Shown here piece after piece: positions 16,713-29,426 of a stretch of 64,000 bases of DNA. This DNA comes from Micromonospora kangleipakensis (GTDB lineage: Bacteria; Actinomycetota; Actinomycetes; Mycobacteriales; Micromonosporaceae). The notes under the pieces were generated by a model. The model did not search any database, was not told the DNA's origin, and was given only the letters and a program-made list of their open reading frames with translations. Both the position numbers and the translations under genes were made by a program. The stretch is taken from assembly GCF_004217615.1 (NCBI RefSeq), contig NZ_SHLD01000001.1, positions 2,294,001 to 2,358,000 of the forward strand, in the 5' to 3' direction. Every line of letters begins with the position of its first letter. Within the stretch, counting starts at the first letter, position 1.

Positions 16713-16723
16713 GAGGTCTGGAC

Positions 16724-17683
16724 ATGGCTGAGGTTCTCGTCGTCGTCGAAGCCACCAAGGAATTCGGCGCCAAGAAGGTCACCCTGGAGATGCTCACCCT
16801 CGCCCGCGAGCTGGGCACCCCCAGCGCGGTGGTGCTCGGTGGCACCGGCGCCGCCGAGGCGCTGAGCGCCAAGCTGGGCGAGTACGGCGCGGAGAAGATC
16901 TACGCCGCCGAGGGCGAGGAGATCGACGGCTACCTGGTGGCCCCGAAGGCCACCGTGCTGGCCGAACTGGTCAAGCGGGTACAGCCGGCCGCCGTGCTGC
17001 TCGCCTCCGCCCAGGAGGGCAAGGAGATCGCCGCCCGGCTCGCCGTCAAGCTGGACAACGGCATCCTGACCGACGTGGTCGGCCTCGACGCCGACGGCAC
17101 CGCGACCCAGGTCGCCTTCGCCGGCTCCACCATCGTCAAGTCGAAGGTCACCAAGGGCCTGCCGCTGGTCACCGTCCGGCCGAACTCGGTCAACCCGACC
17201 CCGGCCGCCGCAACCCCGGCGGTGGAGCAGCTCACCGTCGCCGTCACCGACGCCGACAAGCTGGCCAAGGTCGTCGACCGGGTCGCCGAGCAGAAGGGCA
17301 CCCGCCCCGAGCTGACCGAGGCGTCGGTCGTCGTCTCCGGCGGTCGCGGTGTCGGCAACGCCGACAACTTCAAGCTGGTCGAGGAGCTCGCCGACCTGCT
17401 CGGCGGCGCCGTCGGCGCGTCCCGCGCGGCGGTCGACTCCGGCTACTACCCGCACCAGTTCCAGGTCGGCCAGACCGGCAAGACCGTCTCCCCGCAGCTC
17501 TACGTCGCGCTGGGCATCTCCGGCGCGATCCAGCACCGGGCCGGCATGCAGACCTCGAAGACCATCGTCGCCGTGAACAAGGACGGCGAGGCCCCGATCT
17601 TCGAGCTCGCCGACTTCGGCGTGGTCGGCGACCTGTTCAAGGTCGTCCCGCAGGCCGCCGAGGAGATCCGCAAGCGCAAGTGA
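16724..17683 (+). CDS. etfA: Electron transfer flavoprotein alpha subunit
   Basis: A 319-residue EtfA that forms the FAD-binding heterodimer with EtfB. The C-terminal FAD domain shows the family signature: [20 protein letters not shown], then [38 protein letters not shown] and the final [13 protein letters not shown]. It is second in a two-gene operon ending at a strong terminator. ATG 16724 has GAGAGG upstream. No acyl-CoA dehydrogenase gene is adjacent. Confidence 0.96.
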   Translation: MAEVLVVVEATKEFGAKKVTLEMLTLARELGTPSAVVLGGTGAAEALSAKLGEYGAEKIYAAEGEEIDGYLVAPKATVLAELVKRVQPAAVLLASAQEGKEIAARLAVKLDNGILTDVVGLDADGTATQVAFAGSTIVKSKVTKGLPLVTVRPNSVNPTPAAATPAVEQLTVAVTDADKLAKVVDRVAEQKGTRPELTEASVVVSGGRGVGNADNFKLVEELADLLGGAVGASRAAVDSGYYPHQFQVGQTGKTVSPQLYVALGISGAIQHRAGMQTSKTIVAVNKDGEAPIFELADFGVVGDLFKVVPQAAEEIRKRK

Positions 17684-17696
17684 CCGACTCGGTCAC

Positions 17697-17735
17697 GAAA
17701 GAGCCGCCGCCCGGGTTTCCGGGCGGCGGCTCTTT
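17697..17735. terminator. Strong intrinsic terminator of etfBA
   Basis: GAAAGAGCCGCCGCCCGG pairs perfectly with CCGGGCGGCGGCTCTTTC across a very short loop, starting 14 bases after the etfA stop. The terminal AAAG/CTTT gives a short T-run. Confidence 0.85.
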
Positions 17736-17769
17736 CCGTGTTGCGGCCCTTCCGTGCGGTGGAAGGGAG

Positions 17770-17810
17770 CTGATCGGCGGGCCGGGGAGCTGAGCCGGCC
17801 CGCCGATCAG
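17770..17810. repeat. Second 16-bp perfect stem-loop after etfA
   Basis: CTGATCGGCGGGCCGG pairs with CCGGCCCGCCGATCAG around a 9-base loop. It may be a backup terminator or a palindromic repeat unit; there is no T-run. Confidence 0.6.
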
Positions 17811-18064
17811 CCCGTCAGGCTGCCCCTCAGCAAACTGTCGCCGGAGTGGGCGGGCTTGTTCTGCTCAGCGTACCGATCGAGAACATCTGCATCGTCCTGG
17901 GATCGATCAGCCAGACTCGTAGTACCCCGGAACCCTCGGGAGATTCGCGACGTGCAGGTGGAGTTGGTTGTCGAGCACCTCGACCGCGGTGGCGGCCGCC
18001 CCCGGACGCCGAGCGGCACTCCGGCATCCGGCGGGCCGGGTCTCGGCCGTTAGGCTGAACGGTG

Positions 18065-19240
18065 ATGGCTTACCTGGATCACGCGGCGACCACCCCGATG
18101 CTCGACGAGGCACTCGAGGCGTACGTCGCCACCGCCCGCGAGGTCGGCAACGCGTCTTCGCTGCACGCGGCGGGCCGGCGTGCCCGGCGACGGGTGGAGG
18201 AGTCCCGCGAGCGGGTGGCCGCCGCGCTCGGCGCCCGCCCCTCCGAGGTGATCTTCACCGGGGGTGGCACGGAGAGCGACAACCTCGCGGTGAAGGGCAT
18301 CTTCTGGGCCCGTCGCGCCGCCCGCCCCGAGTGGCACCGGGTGATCTCCAGCGCGGTCGAACACCACGCGGTGCTGGACGCGGTGGACTGGCTGGCCGGG
18401 CACGAGGGCGCCGAGGTGGGCTGGCTGCCGGTCGACGCCGTCGGCCGGCTCGGCCCGGAGCGGCTGCGCGCGGAGCTGGCCGCGCACGGTGACCGGGTGG
18501 CCCTGGTCACCGCCATGTGGGCCAACAACGAGGTGGGCACCGTGCAGCCGGTGGCCGAGCTGGCGGCGGTCGCCGCCGAGCACGGCGTGCCGTTCCACAC
18601 CGACGCCATCCAGGCCGTCGGCCAGGTGCCGGTCGACTTCGCCGCGAGCGGCGTGGCCGCGCTGACCGTGACCGGGCACAAGCTCGGCGGCCCGGCCGGG
18701 GTCGGTGCGCTGCTGCTGGCCCGGGACGTCGCGGCCACCCCGCTGCTGCACGGCGGCGGCCAGGAGCGGGACGTGCGCTCCGGCACCCTCGACACCGCCG
18801 GCATCGTGGCCTTCGCCGTGGCCGTGGAGGCCGCGGTGAAGGGCCAGCAGGAGTACGCCGCCCGGGTGGCCGCGCTCCGCGACGAGCTGGTCGAGCGGGT
18901 CCGGCGGGCGGTGCCCGAGGTGATCTTCAACGGCGACCCGGTCGACCGCCTCCCCGGCAACGCGCACTTCTCCTTCCCCGGCTGCGAGGGTGACGCGCTG
19001 CTGCTGCTCCTCGACGCCCAGGGCATCGCCTGTTCGACCGGTTCGGCCTGCTCGGCCGGGGTGGCCCAGCCGTCGCACGTGCTGCTGGCGATGGGCGCCG
19101 ACGACGACCGGGCCCGCTCCTCGCTGCGCTTCACCCTCGGCCACACCAGCACCCGCGCCGACGTCGACGCCCTCATCGCCGCCCTCCCGGCGGCGGTGGA
19201 CCGGGCCCGCCGCGCCGCCGCCCTCCGCACCCCCCGCTGA
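18065..19240 (+). CDS. Cysteine desulfurase (NifS/IscS family)
   Basis: A 391-residue PLP enzyme that takes sulfur from cysteine as a protein persulfide. The PLP lysine is in [12 protein letters not shown] (about residue 205), the PLP-stacking His in SSAVEHHAV, and the persulfide Cys in [10 protein letters not shown] (about residues 322-331). N-terminal YLDHAATTP is typical. It is directly followed (37-bp gap) by mnmA, the tRNA 2-thiouridylase, so its product sulfur is likely used for tRNA thiolation as well as Fe-S clusters. GTG at 18062 is a possible start three bases earlier. Confidence 0.95.
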   Translation: MAYLDHAATTPMLDEALEAYVATAREVGNASSLHAAGRRARRRVEESRERVAAALGARPSEVIFTGGGTESDNLAVKGIFWARRAARPEWHRVISSAVEHHAVLDAVDWLAGHEGAEVGWLPVDAVGRLGPERLRAELAAHGDRVALVTAMWANNEVGTVQPVAELAAVAAEHGVPFHTDAIQAVGQVPVDFAASGVAALTVTGHKLGGPAGVGALLLARDVAATPLLHGGGQERDVRSGTLDTAGIVAFAVAVEAAVKGQQEYAARVAALRDELVERVRRAVPEVIFNGDPVDRLPGNAHFSFPGCEGDALLLLLDAQGIACSTGSACSAGVAQPSHVLLAMGADDDRARSSLRFTLGHTSTRADVDALIAALPAAVDRARRAAALRTPR

Positions 19241-19277
19241 CCCCGGCTACGCTCGGTGGGATGAGGGGAGTGGGCTG

Positions 19278-20351
19278 GTGAGGGTTCTGGCGGCGATGTC
19301 GGGCGGGGTGGACTCCGCCGTGGCGGCGGCGCGCGCGGTGGAGGCCGGGCACGACGTGACCGGCGTGCACCTGGCGCTGGCCCGTAACCCGCAGACCTAC
19401 CGCACCGGCGCCCGCGGCTGCTGCACCCTGGAGGACTCCCGGGACGCCCGCCGGGCCGCCGACGTCATCGGCATCCCGTTCTACGTCTGGGACATGGCGG
19501 ACCGCTTCCACGAGGACGTGGTGGACGACTTCGTCGCCGAGTACGCGGCCGGTCGTACCCCGAATCCCTGCCTGCGCTGCAACGAGAAGATCAAGTTTGC
19601 CGCGGTGCTGGACCGGGCCGTGGCCCTGGGCTTCGACGCGGTGGTCACCGGCCACCATGCCCGGCTCGGCCCCGACGGCCTGCTGCGGCGCAGCGTCGAC
19701 CTGGCCAAGGACCAGTCGTACGTCCTCGCGGTGCTGACCCGCGCGCAGCTGGACCGGTCGATCTTCCCGCTCGGAGACTCCACCAAGGCCGAGGTCCGCG
19801 CCGAGGCCGCCCGGCGCGGCCTCGCGGTGGCCGACAAGCCCGACTCGCACGACATCTGCTTCATCGCCGACGGCGACACCCGCGGCTTCCTCGCCCAGCG
19901 GCTCGGCGAGTCGCCCGGCGACGTGGTCGACGCGGTCAGCGGCGCGGTGGTCGGCAGCCACACCGGCGCGTACGCCTACACCGTCGGCCAGCGGCGCGGG
20001 CTGCACCTGGACCGGCCGGCCCCGGACGGCCGGCCCCGCTACGTGCTCTCCATCACGCCGAAGACCAACACGGTGACCGTCGGCCCGGCCGAGGCGCTGG
20101 AGGTCTCCCAGGTTCGGGCGGCCCGGCCGGTCTGGACGGGTGGCGAGCGGCCGACCGCGCCGGTCGGGTGCGAGGTGCAGCTGCGGGCGCACGGCGACGT
20201 GGTACCCGCCACCGTCGAGCTCTCCGCCGACGGGCTCGCCGCCGAGCTGCGCCGCCCGGTCCGCGGGGTCGCCGCCGGCCAGGCCATCGTGGCGTACCGG
20301 CCGGACCCGGCCGGGGACGTGGTGCTGGGCTCGGCCACCATCACCGGCTGA
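19278..20351 (+). CDS. mnmA: tRNA-specific 2-thiouridylase MnmA
   Basis: A 357-residue enzyme that thiolates U34 of Lys, Glu and Gln tRNAs. The PP-loop [15 protein letters not shown] (residues 8-22) binds ATP; the first catalytic cysteine lies in [12 protein letters not shown] and the second in [12 protein letters not shown], matching the two-cysteine disulfide mechanism. GHHARL and DQSYVL are further conserved family motifs. The C-terminal beta-barrel region ends at the stop. The GTG start follows GAGGGG; the preceding cysteine desulfurase probably supplies sulfur in the same operon. Confidence 0.96.
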   Translation: MRVLAAMSGGVDSAVAAARAVEAGHDVTGVHLALARNPQTYRTGARGCCTLEDSRDARRAADVIGIPFYVWDMADRFHEDVVDDFVAEYAAGRTPNPCLRCNEKIKFAAVLDRAVALGFDAVVTGHHARLGPDGLLRRSVDLAKDQSYVLAVLTRAQLDRSIFPLGDSTKAEVRAEAARRGLAVADKPDSHDICFIADGDTRGFLAQRLGESPGDVVDAVSGAVVGSHTGAYAYTVGQRRGLHLDRPAPDGRPRYVLSITPKTNTVTVGPAEALEVSQVRAARPVWTGGERPTAPVGCEVQLRAHGDVVPATVELSADGLAAELRRPVRGVAAGQAIVAYRPDPAGDVVLGSATITG

Positions 20352-20756
20352 CCGCCCCCGGGCCGGCAGTGGTCGGACGACGGCCTGCACCAGACCGACC
20401 GGCGGCCCGCGGACGGGCGCTCGCCGCCCGGCGGGGGACATCCCCGCACCACCCTACGAAGCTGATGTCGTAGATGAATCGGACTCCGGGGGGCGACCCG
20501 CGGCGACAGGCTCTCCGCCGAATGGTCGAGGACGGCCGATCCATTCACGTCATCAGCCTCGTAGCGTGGCGTGGCGATACCGCCGGCCGTCGGCATCGAC
20601 GGCAGGTGCCCACCGCGGTCGTGAGCCGTCCGGCGCCGCTTCGGGAACGGGCGGCGGCCGCGCGGTCACCGGGGATCGTCCCCCGACCGGGGCCTTCACC
20701 CGGCGGGGAGCGCCGTCCCGGCGGGCGGTGCCGGGCGCAGCGGATAGTCTTCGCGC
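20352..20756. other. Gene-free spacer with inverted-repeat element copy 2
   Basis: A 405-bp gap between mnmA and the MetE-like gene. Besides the element at 20454-20564 it holds only GC-rich sequence; short overlapping frames on both strands lack ribosome-binding sites and recognisable products. Confidence 0.5.
20454..20564. repeat. Long inverted-repeat element, copy 2
   Basis: The outer end starts CTACGAAGCTGATGTCGTAG and the opposite end, read on the other strand, starts CTACGAGGCTGATGACGTGA. About 29-bp arms extend to the ATCGG/CCGAT border, with a loop unrelated to those of copies 1 and 3. Confidence 0.85.
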
Positions 20757-21761
20757 GTGACTGATCACGCATGGCCCTGGCCCGCCGGGGCGGCGACCGG
20801 CATCGGCTCGCTGCCCGGCACCGACATCGCCGAGGCGCAGCGGATCGTGTTCGGTGAGCTGCCCGCCTTCCCGCACCTGCCCGAGCTGCCCGCCCGGGGG
20901 CCGGGCGCCGACCTGATCGGCCGCACCGGCGGCCTGCTGGTCGAGCTGCCGGTCGAGCTGTACGCGGCTCGCTGGCGGATCGCCCTACGCCCGGGACGGG
21001 ACCTGCGCCGCGCCCGTGACCTGATGGAACGCGACCTGGACCAGCTCGCCGAGCAGGCCGAGCAGTACGCCGGGCCGGTCAAGGTGCAGGCCGCCGGCCC
21101 GTTCACCCTGGCCGCCGCGCTGGAGCTGCCGATCGGTGGCAAGCTGCTGCGCGACCCGGGCGCGGTGCGCGACCTGACCGGCTCGCTCGCCGAGGGGCTG
21201 CGCGGGCACGTCGAGGCGGTGCGCCGGCGGCTGCCCCGCGCGTCGGTGCTGCTCCAGCTCGACGAGCCGTCCCTGCCGGCGGTGCTGGCCGGCCGGGTGC
21301 CCACCGAGAGCGGCTTCGGCGCCCACCGGCCCGTGGAGTCCGAGGTCGCCCGCACGCTGCTGCGCACGATCGTCGAGGCGGCCGGGGTGCCGCTGGTGGT
21401 GCACTGCTGCGCCCCGGACGTGCCGCTGGAGCTGATCCGCACCGCCGGGGCGGTCGGGGTGGCGCTGGACCTGGGCCTGGTCACCGACCTCGACCCGCTC
21501 GGCGAGGCGATCGACGCGGGGCTCGGGCTGCTGGCCGGCGCCGCGCCCACGTCGCCGCCGCCCGCCGGTCGCGCGCCGACCTCGGCCCAGGTCGCCGACC
21601 GGGTACGCCAGCTCTGGGACCGCCTCGGCTTCCCCCGCCGCCAGCTCGCCGAGCAGGTGGTGGTCACCCCGGCCTGCGGCCTCGCCGGGGCCACCCCGGG
21701 GTACGCCCGCGCGGTCCTCACCGCCTGCCGGGACGCCGGCCGCCGGCTGTACGAGGAGTGA
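20757..21761 (+). CDS. MetE C-terminal-like (cobalamin-independent methionine synthase family) protein
   Basis: A 334-residue protein with the UROD/MetE-like barrel. Zinc-ligand motifs of MetE are present: VHCCAPDVPLEL (His and Cys) and VTPACGLAG (final Cys, as in the PDCGL motif of MetE). N-terminal GIGSLPGTDIAEAQRIV and LQLDEPSLPAVL are also typical. It lacks the long N-terminal duplicated half of full MetE (about 750 residues), so it probably uses a different methyl donor or is a specialised methyltransferase, as proposed for short MetE-like proteins. GTG start at 20757; monocistronic. Confidence 0.85.
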   Translation: MTDHAWPWPAGAATGIGSLPGTDIAEAQRIVFGELPAFPHLPELPARGPGADLIGRTGGLLVELPVELYAARWRIALRPGRDLRRARDLMERDLDQLAEQAEQYAGPVKVQAAGPFTLAAALELPIGGKLLRDPGAVRDLTGSLAEGLRGHVEAVRRRLPRASVLLQLDEPSLPAVLAGRVPTESGFGAHRPVESEVARTLLRTIVEAAGVPLVVHCCAPDVPLELIRTAGAVGVALDLGLVTDLDPLGEAIDAGLGLLAGAAPTSPPPAGRAPTSAQVADRVRQLWDRLGFPRRQLAEQVVVTPACGLAGATPGYARAVLTACRDAGRRLYEE

Positions 21762-21797
21762 GGTTTTCCGTCGTACCTGCGGGGCAGGATGACCGGC

Positions 21798-22166
21798 ATG
21801 ATTGGACAGCTGCGTTCTGTGGTGATCGACTGCCCCGACCCGCGGGCCCTGGCCGGCTTCTACGCCGAGCTGCTCGGCCTGCCGGTGATCGAGGACAACT
21901 CCGACGGTGACGACTGGGTGGTGCTCGGCGGTCCGCCCGGCCACCTGCCGCGGCTCGCCTTCCAGCGGGCACCCGGCCTGCGCGCGCCGGCCTGGCCCGA
22001 CCCGGAGCGGCCCCAGCAGTTCCACCTCGACGTCACCGTCGACGACATCGAGACCGCCGAGAAGGCGGCGCTGGCCCTGGGCGCCCGGCGACTGCCGGGC
22101 GAGGGGGAGGGCTTCCGGGTCTACGCCGACCCGGCCGGGCACCCGTTCTGCCTCTGCTGGGACTGA
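21798..22166 (+). CDS. VOC/glyoxalase-like domain protein
   Basis: A 122-residue single-unit vicinal-oxygen-chelate protein. The two beta-alpha-beta-beta-beta modules are evident: MIGQLRSVVIDCPDPRALAG, then FYAELLGLPVIEDN, and in the second half QFHLDVTVDDIETAEKAAL, then FRVYADPAGHPFCLCWD. Such proteins act as dioxygenases, isomerases or antibiotic-binding proteins. The metal-ligand set is incomplete, so a binding role is plausible. ATG 21789 is an alternative start nine bases upstream. Confidence 0.8.
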   Translation: MIGQLRSVVIDCPDPRALAGFYAELLGLPVIEDNSDGDDWVVLGGPPGHLPRLAFQRAPGLRAPAWPDPERPQQFHLDVTVDDIETAEKAALALGARRLPGEGEGFRVYADPAGHPFCLCWD

Positions 22167-22215
22167 CCGGCACGGGCCGCACGGCCGGCGGTGGCGGGGG
22201 TTGCCGGCACGGTGC

Positions 22216-23238
22216 ATGATCGCCACCGTGATCGACACCTCGCTCCGCCGGGCCTCCGGCTCGCTCTTCGGTCTGGCCTACGGTGACGCCCTGGGCAAGC
22301 CCACGGAGTTCCTCACCGTCGCCGAGATCGTCCGCCGGTACGGCCCGGCCGGTCCCCGGGAGCTGGCCGGGGCCCCGGCGCTGGTCACCGACGACACCCA
22401 GATGGCGCTCGCCGTCGCCTGGGCGCTGCACGACGCGCCCGCCTTCACCCCGGAGGCGGTGGAGCCGCTGCTGCGGCAGCGCTTCCTCGACTGGGCGGCC
22501 AGCCCCGACAATAATCGCGCGCCCGGCATGACCTGCTTGCGGGCCTGCGCCGAGCTGTCCCGGGGCACCCGCTGGCAGGAGGCGACGGTGGCCGACTCGA
22601 AGGGCTGCGGCGCCAACATGCGGGTCACCCCGGTCGGCCTCCTCGACGTCGACCTGGACACTTTCGCCGGGCTGGCCCAGCTCCAGGCCGGCTTGACCCA
22701 CGGTCACCCGACCGGCCTGGCGGCCAGCGAGCTGACCGCGTACGCGGTGCGGCTGCTGCGCGACGGCGCCGCGCTGGCCGAGCTGCCCGGCCTGCTCGCC
22801 GAGCGGGCCCGCGAGCAGCGTCTGGTCTATCGCGCCGACTGGCTCGGCGACCTGTGGCAGCTTCCGGGGGTCGGGACGCCGGCGGAGTTCATCGCCCGGG
22901 GCTGGGACGAGTGCCTGCGCGCCCTGGCCCGCCTCGACGCCGCGCTGGCCGGCCCCGACGACGGCGGTGACCCGTGCCGGCTGACCGGGGAGGGCTGGAT
23001 CGCCGAGGAGGCGCTCGCCACCGCGCTGCTCTGCGCCATCCGGCACGCCGACGACCCCGTCGGCGCGCTGGCCCGCGGCGCCACCACCGCCGGCGACTCC
23101 GACTCGATCGCCGCCCTCGCCGGCGCCTTCGTCGGCACGGCCCACGGCATGGCCGCCTGGCCCGCCGACTGGTCCACCCGCATCGAGTACGCCGACCAGC
23201 TCACCACCCTCACCACCCTCACCGCCCCCCACGACTGA
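22216..23238 (+). CDS. ADP-ribosylglycohydrolase family protein
   Basis: A 340-residue ADP-ribosylglycohydrolase (DraG/ARH-like) that would remove ADP-ribose from a protein or small molecule. Metal-binding motifs are intact: GLAYGDALGKPTEF near the N-terminus, VTDDTQMALAVAWAL at about residues 56-70, and the C-terminal TTAGDSDSIAALAGAFVG whose Asp residues bind Mg. GCGANMRVTPVGLL is the middle conserved stretch. Start may be ATG 22216 or GTG 22228. No ADP-ribosyltransferase gene is adjacent, so the physiological target is unknown. Confidence 0.88.
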   Translation: MIATVIDTSLRRASGSLFGLAYGDALGKPTEFLTVAEIVRRYGPAGPRELAGAPALVTDDTQMALAVAWALHDAPAFTPEAVEPLLRQRFLDWAASPDNNRAPGMTCLRACAELSRGTRWQEATVADSKGCGANMRVTPVGLLDVDLDTFAGLAQLQAGLTHGHPTGLAASELTAYAVRLLRDGAALAELPGLLAERAREQRLVYRADWLGDLWQLPGVGTPAEFIARGWDECLRALARLDAALAGPDDGGDPCRLTGEGWIAEEALATALLCAIRHADDPVGALARGATTAGDSDSIAALAGAFVGTAHGMAAWPADWSTRIEYADQLTTLTTLTAPHD

Positions 23239-23284
23239 CCCCGCCGACCGCCCCCGTCCCGACCCCCGCCCGATCGGGGCCGTC

Positions 23285-23339
23285 GATCATGAAGTTGTTG
23301 CCCCGACACGCCGGCGCCGGTGGCGACAACTTCATGATC
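23285..23339. repeat. 18-bp-arm stem-loop with GATCATGAAGTTGT arms
   Basis: GATCATGAAGTTGTTGCC (23285-23302) is an inverted copy, with one mismatch, of GGCGACAACTTCATGATC at 23322-23339. It lies between convergent genes and may end both transcripts. The AT-rich arms stand out, and the core ATGAAGxTGxTG also occurs in the arms of the 61500-61618 element. Confidence 0.7.
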
Positions 23340-23357
23340 AGCCGGGCGGAATGGGGG

Positions 23358-26268
<2,911 letters not shown>

Positions 26269-26431
26269 CGACGGCTGCCGGTCGACCTTGCGGGGCCTGG
26301 CGGCGGATACCAACTTAATTACGACTACGACCGATTCGTGACTGTCGTGGCGGGGAAACCGGGACCGAGGGCGTTTCATTGGTGCACGGCGTGTGAGCGG
26401 AGCACGCCACGGCCGATCCCCGGGAGGTGCG

Positions 26432-28972
26432 ATGGCGGCCGCCGATCCGCGAAACTCCGTCCCGCCCGGCCGGTTGGCGCCCTTCTTCGGCTTCGTCGCC
26501 GCGGTCTTCGCGCTGGCCGTGCTGATCTCGGCCGGGCCGCTGGCCGGGCTGCGCGACCGGCTGCCCGACCTGCCGGCGGCGTTCTGGACCATGGCGGCGC
26601 TCGCCGTCGCCTGCGACGCCCGTCCCTTCGTACCGCCCGGCCGCCGGGAGTCCTCGGCGGTCTTCCCGTCGACCTGCTTCACCTTCGCCATCCTGCTCGG
26701 CTGGGGGCTGGGCCCGGCGGTCGCCGTGCAGGCGGTGGCGGTGGCCGTCTCCGGCTGGCGGATGGGGCACGCCGTGTGGCGTACCGGCTTCAACGCCGCC
26801 CAGTACGCCTGCGCCCTCGGCGCCGCGTACGGGGTCACCCGGCTCGGCCCGGGCGCCATCTTCGACGGCGGCCGGCTGCACTGGACCGACGTCGCGGCCG
26901 TCGGCGGCGCCACCGCCGCCTGGTTCGCGGTCAACTACGGCCTGGTCAGCAGCGCGATCCGGCTGCGCTTCGGGGACCGCTGGTGGCCCAGTGTCCGGCT
27001 CGGCCTGGCGTACGAGCTGCTCTCCACCGGTTCGCTGCTGCTGCTCGCCCCGGTGCTGGTCGCCGCGGCCCGGGCCAGCGCGGCGCTGATCCCGCTGGTG
27101 CTGGTGCCGCTCTTCGCCGTCTACCGGATGGCCCGGCTCTCCACCGAGCAGGAGCAGCTCGCCGCGCTCGACCCGCTCACCGGGCTGCCCAACCGCAAGG
27201 CGCTGCTGGCCGAGGTGGCCGAGCAGGTGCACCTGCACGCCGAGCGGGTCGCTCGGGGGACGCCCGACGCGCATCTCGCCCTCCTGCTCATCGACCTGGA
27301 CCGGTTCAAGCACGTCAACGACGCGCTCGGGCACGCGGTGGGGGACCGGCTGCTGGTCGAGGTGAGCGCCCGGCTCACCGACGTGGTGCGCGACGGAGAC
27401 CTGGTCGCCCGGCTCGGCGGTGACGAGTTCGCCATCGTGGTCCCGGGGCTGACCGGCACCGACGAGGCCCGGGCGCTGGCCGACCGGGTGGTCGCCGCGC
27501 TCGCCGAGCCGGTCTCCCTGGACGGCCTGCCGCTGGACGTCGGGGGCTCGATCGGCATCGCCGTCTTCCCCGAGCACGGCGAGGACTTCACCACCCTGAT
27601 GCGCCACGCCGACGTGGCGATGTACGACGCCAAGCACCGCAACGACACCGTCGCCGTCTACGCCGCCGAGTCCGACCACAACTCGGCCGAGCGGCTGAGC
27701 CTCCTGGCCGACCTGCGCCGCGTACTCGAGTCGGGGCCGGTGGTGTCCGACCCGGTCGGGGCGCGCGGCGGCGACGGCGCCGCGCTCCCGGCCGGTGCGG
27801 CGCTTCCGCCGGCGGTCGGCGGGCGCACGAACGGTGAGCCGCGCGGCGGCGGCGGGCCGGGGCGGTGGCGGTTCCGGCGGCGGCGGGAACGGCCGGAGGT
27901 CCGGCACGACGACGAGCTGATCAACGAGATCGTCACCCGTGCCGACCCGATCCGCCGCCGGGCGGCCCGCTCGGCCGCGGCGGAGGCGGCCGTCCAGGGA
28001 CCGCCGGCCGACGCGTCGACCGGCGGTCCGGCGTCGGCGGCACCGACCGGCGGTCCGGCGTCGGCCGCGTCGACCAGCGGTCCGGCGTCGGCCGCGTCGA
28101 CCAGCGGTCCGGCGTCGGCCGCGCCGACGGAGGCCCCGGCTCCCGTCCGGGTCCGCGCGGTGCCCGGGCGGGACGAGGACCCGGCCGGCGACCCGGGCGA
28201 GATCACCATGTACTACCAGCCGCAGATCGCCATCGCCACCGGTGAGGTGGTCGGGGTCGAGGCGCTGCTGCGCTGGCGCCACCCGCGTCGCGGCATGGTC
28301 GATCCGGGGGAGCTGATCCAGGTCGCCGAGCAGAGCGCGGTGATGCGGCTGCTCACCCGGCGGGTGGTGGACGACGTGGTCGAGCAGTTGGCCAAGTGGT
28401 CGGCGGCCGGGATCACGCTGCGCGCCGCGCTGAACGTCAGCGTCCGCGACCTGCACACCGGGGAGATCGCCGACCAGATCGCCGACCGGCTCGCCCGCTA
28501 CGGCGTACGGCCGGACCGGTTGCAGGTGGAGATCACCGAGGGAGCGCTGATGGCCGACCCCCGGCGGGTGCTGGCCACCATCTCCCAGCTGCACCGGATC
28601 GGGGTGGGCATCGCGCTGGACGACTTCGGCACCGGCTACTCGTCGCTGCAGCACCTGCGCCGGCTGCCGCTGTCCGAGGTGAAGGTCGACCGGTCGTTCG
28701 TGCTCGGAATGGCCGACGACCCGGACGACGCGGCGATCGTCCGCTCGATGATCGAGCTGGCCGGGGCGCTGGGGCTGCGGGTGGTGGCCGAGGGCGTGGA
28801 GGACGAGCGGACCTGGCGGCTGCTCCACGCGGCCGGCTGCGACGTGGCGCAGGGCTGGTTCCACGCCCGGCCCATGCCGGCTGAGGAGCTGGCCGCCTGG
28901 CTGGCCCGGTACCGGCCGGTGCGTCCGGCGGTGACGGCGGACGCGGAGGTGCCCCGCCGGCCGACCCGCTGA
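26432..28972 (+). CDS. Membrane GGDEF-EAL cyclic-di-GMP protein 1
   Basis: An 846-residue protein with seven or eight N-terminal membrane helices (to about residue 230), a GGDEF domain and an EAL domain. GGDEF is intact (ARLGGDEF, about residue 328) and an RxxD product-inhibition site (RDGD) lies five residues before it, so it could make c-di-GMP. The EAL domain has EALLRW (about 609), SVRDLH with the Asn of [16 protein letters not shown] and EGVEDE, so it could also break it down. Between the domains is a disordered linker with four 9-residue repeats (DNA 28019-28126). ATG 26432 has GGGAGGT upstream; a GTG lies 39 bases earlier. Confidence 0.93.
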   Translation: MAAADPRNSVPPGRLAPFFGFVAAVFALAVLISAGPLAGLRDRLPDLPAAFWTMAALAVACDARPFVPPGRRESSAVFPSTCFTFAILLGWGLGPAVAVQAVAVAVSGWRMGHAVWRTGFNAAQYACALGAAYGVTRLGPGAIFDGGRLHWTDVAAVGGATAAWFAVNYGLVSSAIRLRFGDRWWPSVRLGLAYELLSTGSLLLLAPVLVAAARASAALIPLVLVPLFAVYRMARLSTEQEQLAALDPLTGLPNRKALLAEVAEQVHLHAERVARGTPDAHLALLLIDLDRFKHVNDALGHAVGDRLLVEVSARLTDVVRDGDLVARLGGDEFAIVVPGLTGTDEARALADRVVAALAEPVSLDGLPLDVGGSIGIAVFPEHGEDFTTLMRHADVAMYDAKHRNDTVAVYAAESDHNSAERLSLLADLRRVLESGPVVSDPVGARGGDGAALPAGAALPPAVGGRTNGEPRGGGGPGRWRFRRRRERPEVRHDDELINEIVTRADPIRRRAARSAAAEAAVQGPPADASTGGPASAAPTGGPASAASTSGPASAASTSGPASAAPTEAPAPVRVRAVPGRDEDPAGDPGEITMYYQPQIAIATGEVVGVEALLRWRHPRRGMVDPGELIQVAEQSAVMRLLTRRVVDDVVEQLAKWSAAGITLRAALNVSVRDLHTGEIADQIADRLARYGVRPDRLQVEITEGALMADPRRVLATISQLHRIGVGIALDDFGTGYSSLQHLRRLPLSEVKVDRSFVLGMADDPDDAAIVRSMIELAGALGLRVVAEGVEDERTWRLLHAAGCDVAQGWFHARPMPAEELAAWLARYRPVRPAVTADAEVPRRPTR
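28019..28126 (+). repeat. Four tandem 27-bp repeats inside the GGDEF-EAL linker
   Basis: Units encode [27 protein letters not shown] and TSGPASAAP. They lie in frame in the disordered linker between GGDEF and EAL, so copy-number change would lengthen the linker without breaking the frame. Confidence 0.85.
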
Positions 28973-29120
28973 CCGTCCCGGTGGGCGGGTGGAGGGGGAG
29001 TCGGAGGCGTCGGCGCGAGCGCAGGACAATAGACTCGCTCCGGTCACCGCGCGTCATCTCCACCTCGACCGCGCGGCCGGCACACGCAGACGCAGCAGGA
29101 CAGCCACGAAGGGGGCACCG

Positions 29121-29426
29121 ATGGCCGCCATCTCCCGCGAGGAGGTCGCGCACCTGGCGCGACTGTCGCGGCTCGCCGTCACCGAGGAGGAGCTGGACAC
29201 CTTCGCCGGTCAGCTCGACGTGATCCTCCAGTCGGTCGCCCAGGTCGGCGAGGTCGCCGCGGCGGACATCCCGCCGACCTCCCACTCGGTGCCGCTGACC
29301 AACGTCCTCCGCGAGGACGTGGTGACGCCGTGCCTGACCCCGCAGGAGGCGCTGTCGGGTGCCCCCGACGCCGACCAGCAGCGGTTCCGCGTCCCGCGGA
29401 TCCTGGACGAGGATGTGGCCTCATGA
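29121..29426 (+). CDS. gatC: Glutamyl/aspartyl-tRNA amidotransferase subunit C
   Basis: A 101-residue GatC, the small subunit that wraps around GatA and stabilises Gat[23 protein letters not shown] is the standard GatC N-terminus and the C-terminal [11 protein letters not shown] is the conserved end. ATG follows GAAGGGGG. The TGA overlaps the gatA ATG (ATGA), so the subunits are coupled. The operon ends with gatB. Confidence 0.96.
   Translation: MAAISREEVAHLARLSRLAVTEEELDTFAGQLDVILQSVAQVGEVAAADIPPTSHSVPLTNVLREDVVTPCLTPQEALSGAPDADQQRFRVPRILDEDVAS

Larger units (their letters stand above)
17684..18064. other. Spacer between etfA and the cysteine desulfurase gene
   Basis: A 381-bp gap with two strong hairpins (17697-17735 and 17770-17810) and about 250 bp beyond them. 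In that remainder the minus strand has short frames with gene-like phrases (VEVLDNQLHLHVANLPR in one, VWLIDPRTMQMFSIG in another), but none has a start with a ribosome-binding site. They may be debris of a lost gene. Confidence 0.4.

Noticed and set aside
17697..17810. Possible attenuator or riboswitch from the two hairpins after etfA
   Set aside because: They follow a stop codon rather than precede a gene closely; terminators explain them.
17811..18064. Minus-strand phrases VEVLDNQLHLHVANLPR and VWLIDPRTMQMFSIG, possibly a Uma2-like remnant
   Set aside because: They are in different frames, lack a start with a ribosome-binding site, and the resemblance to Uma2 is too short to rely on.
28019..28126. 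Tandem repeats considered as a possible CRISPR or DNA origin
   Set aside because: The units are in frame inside a coding sequence, have no spacers and are GC-rich.
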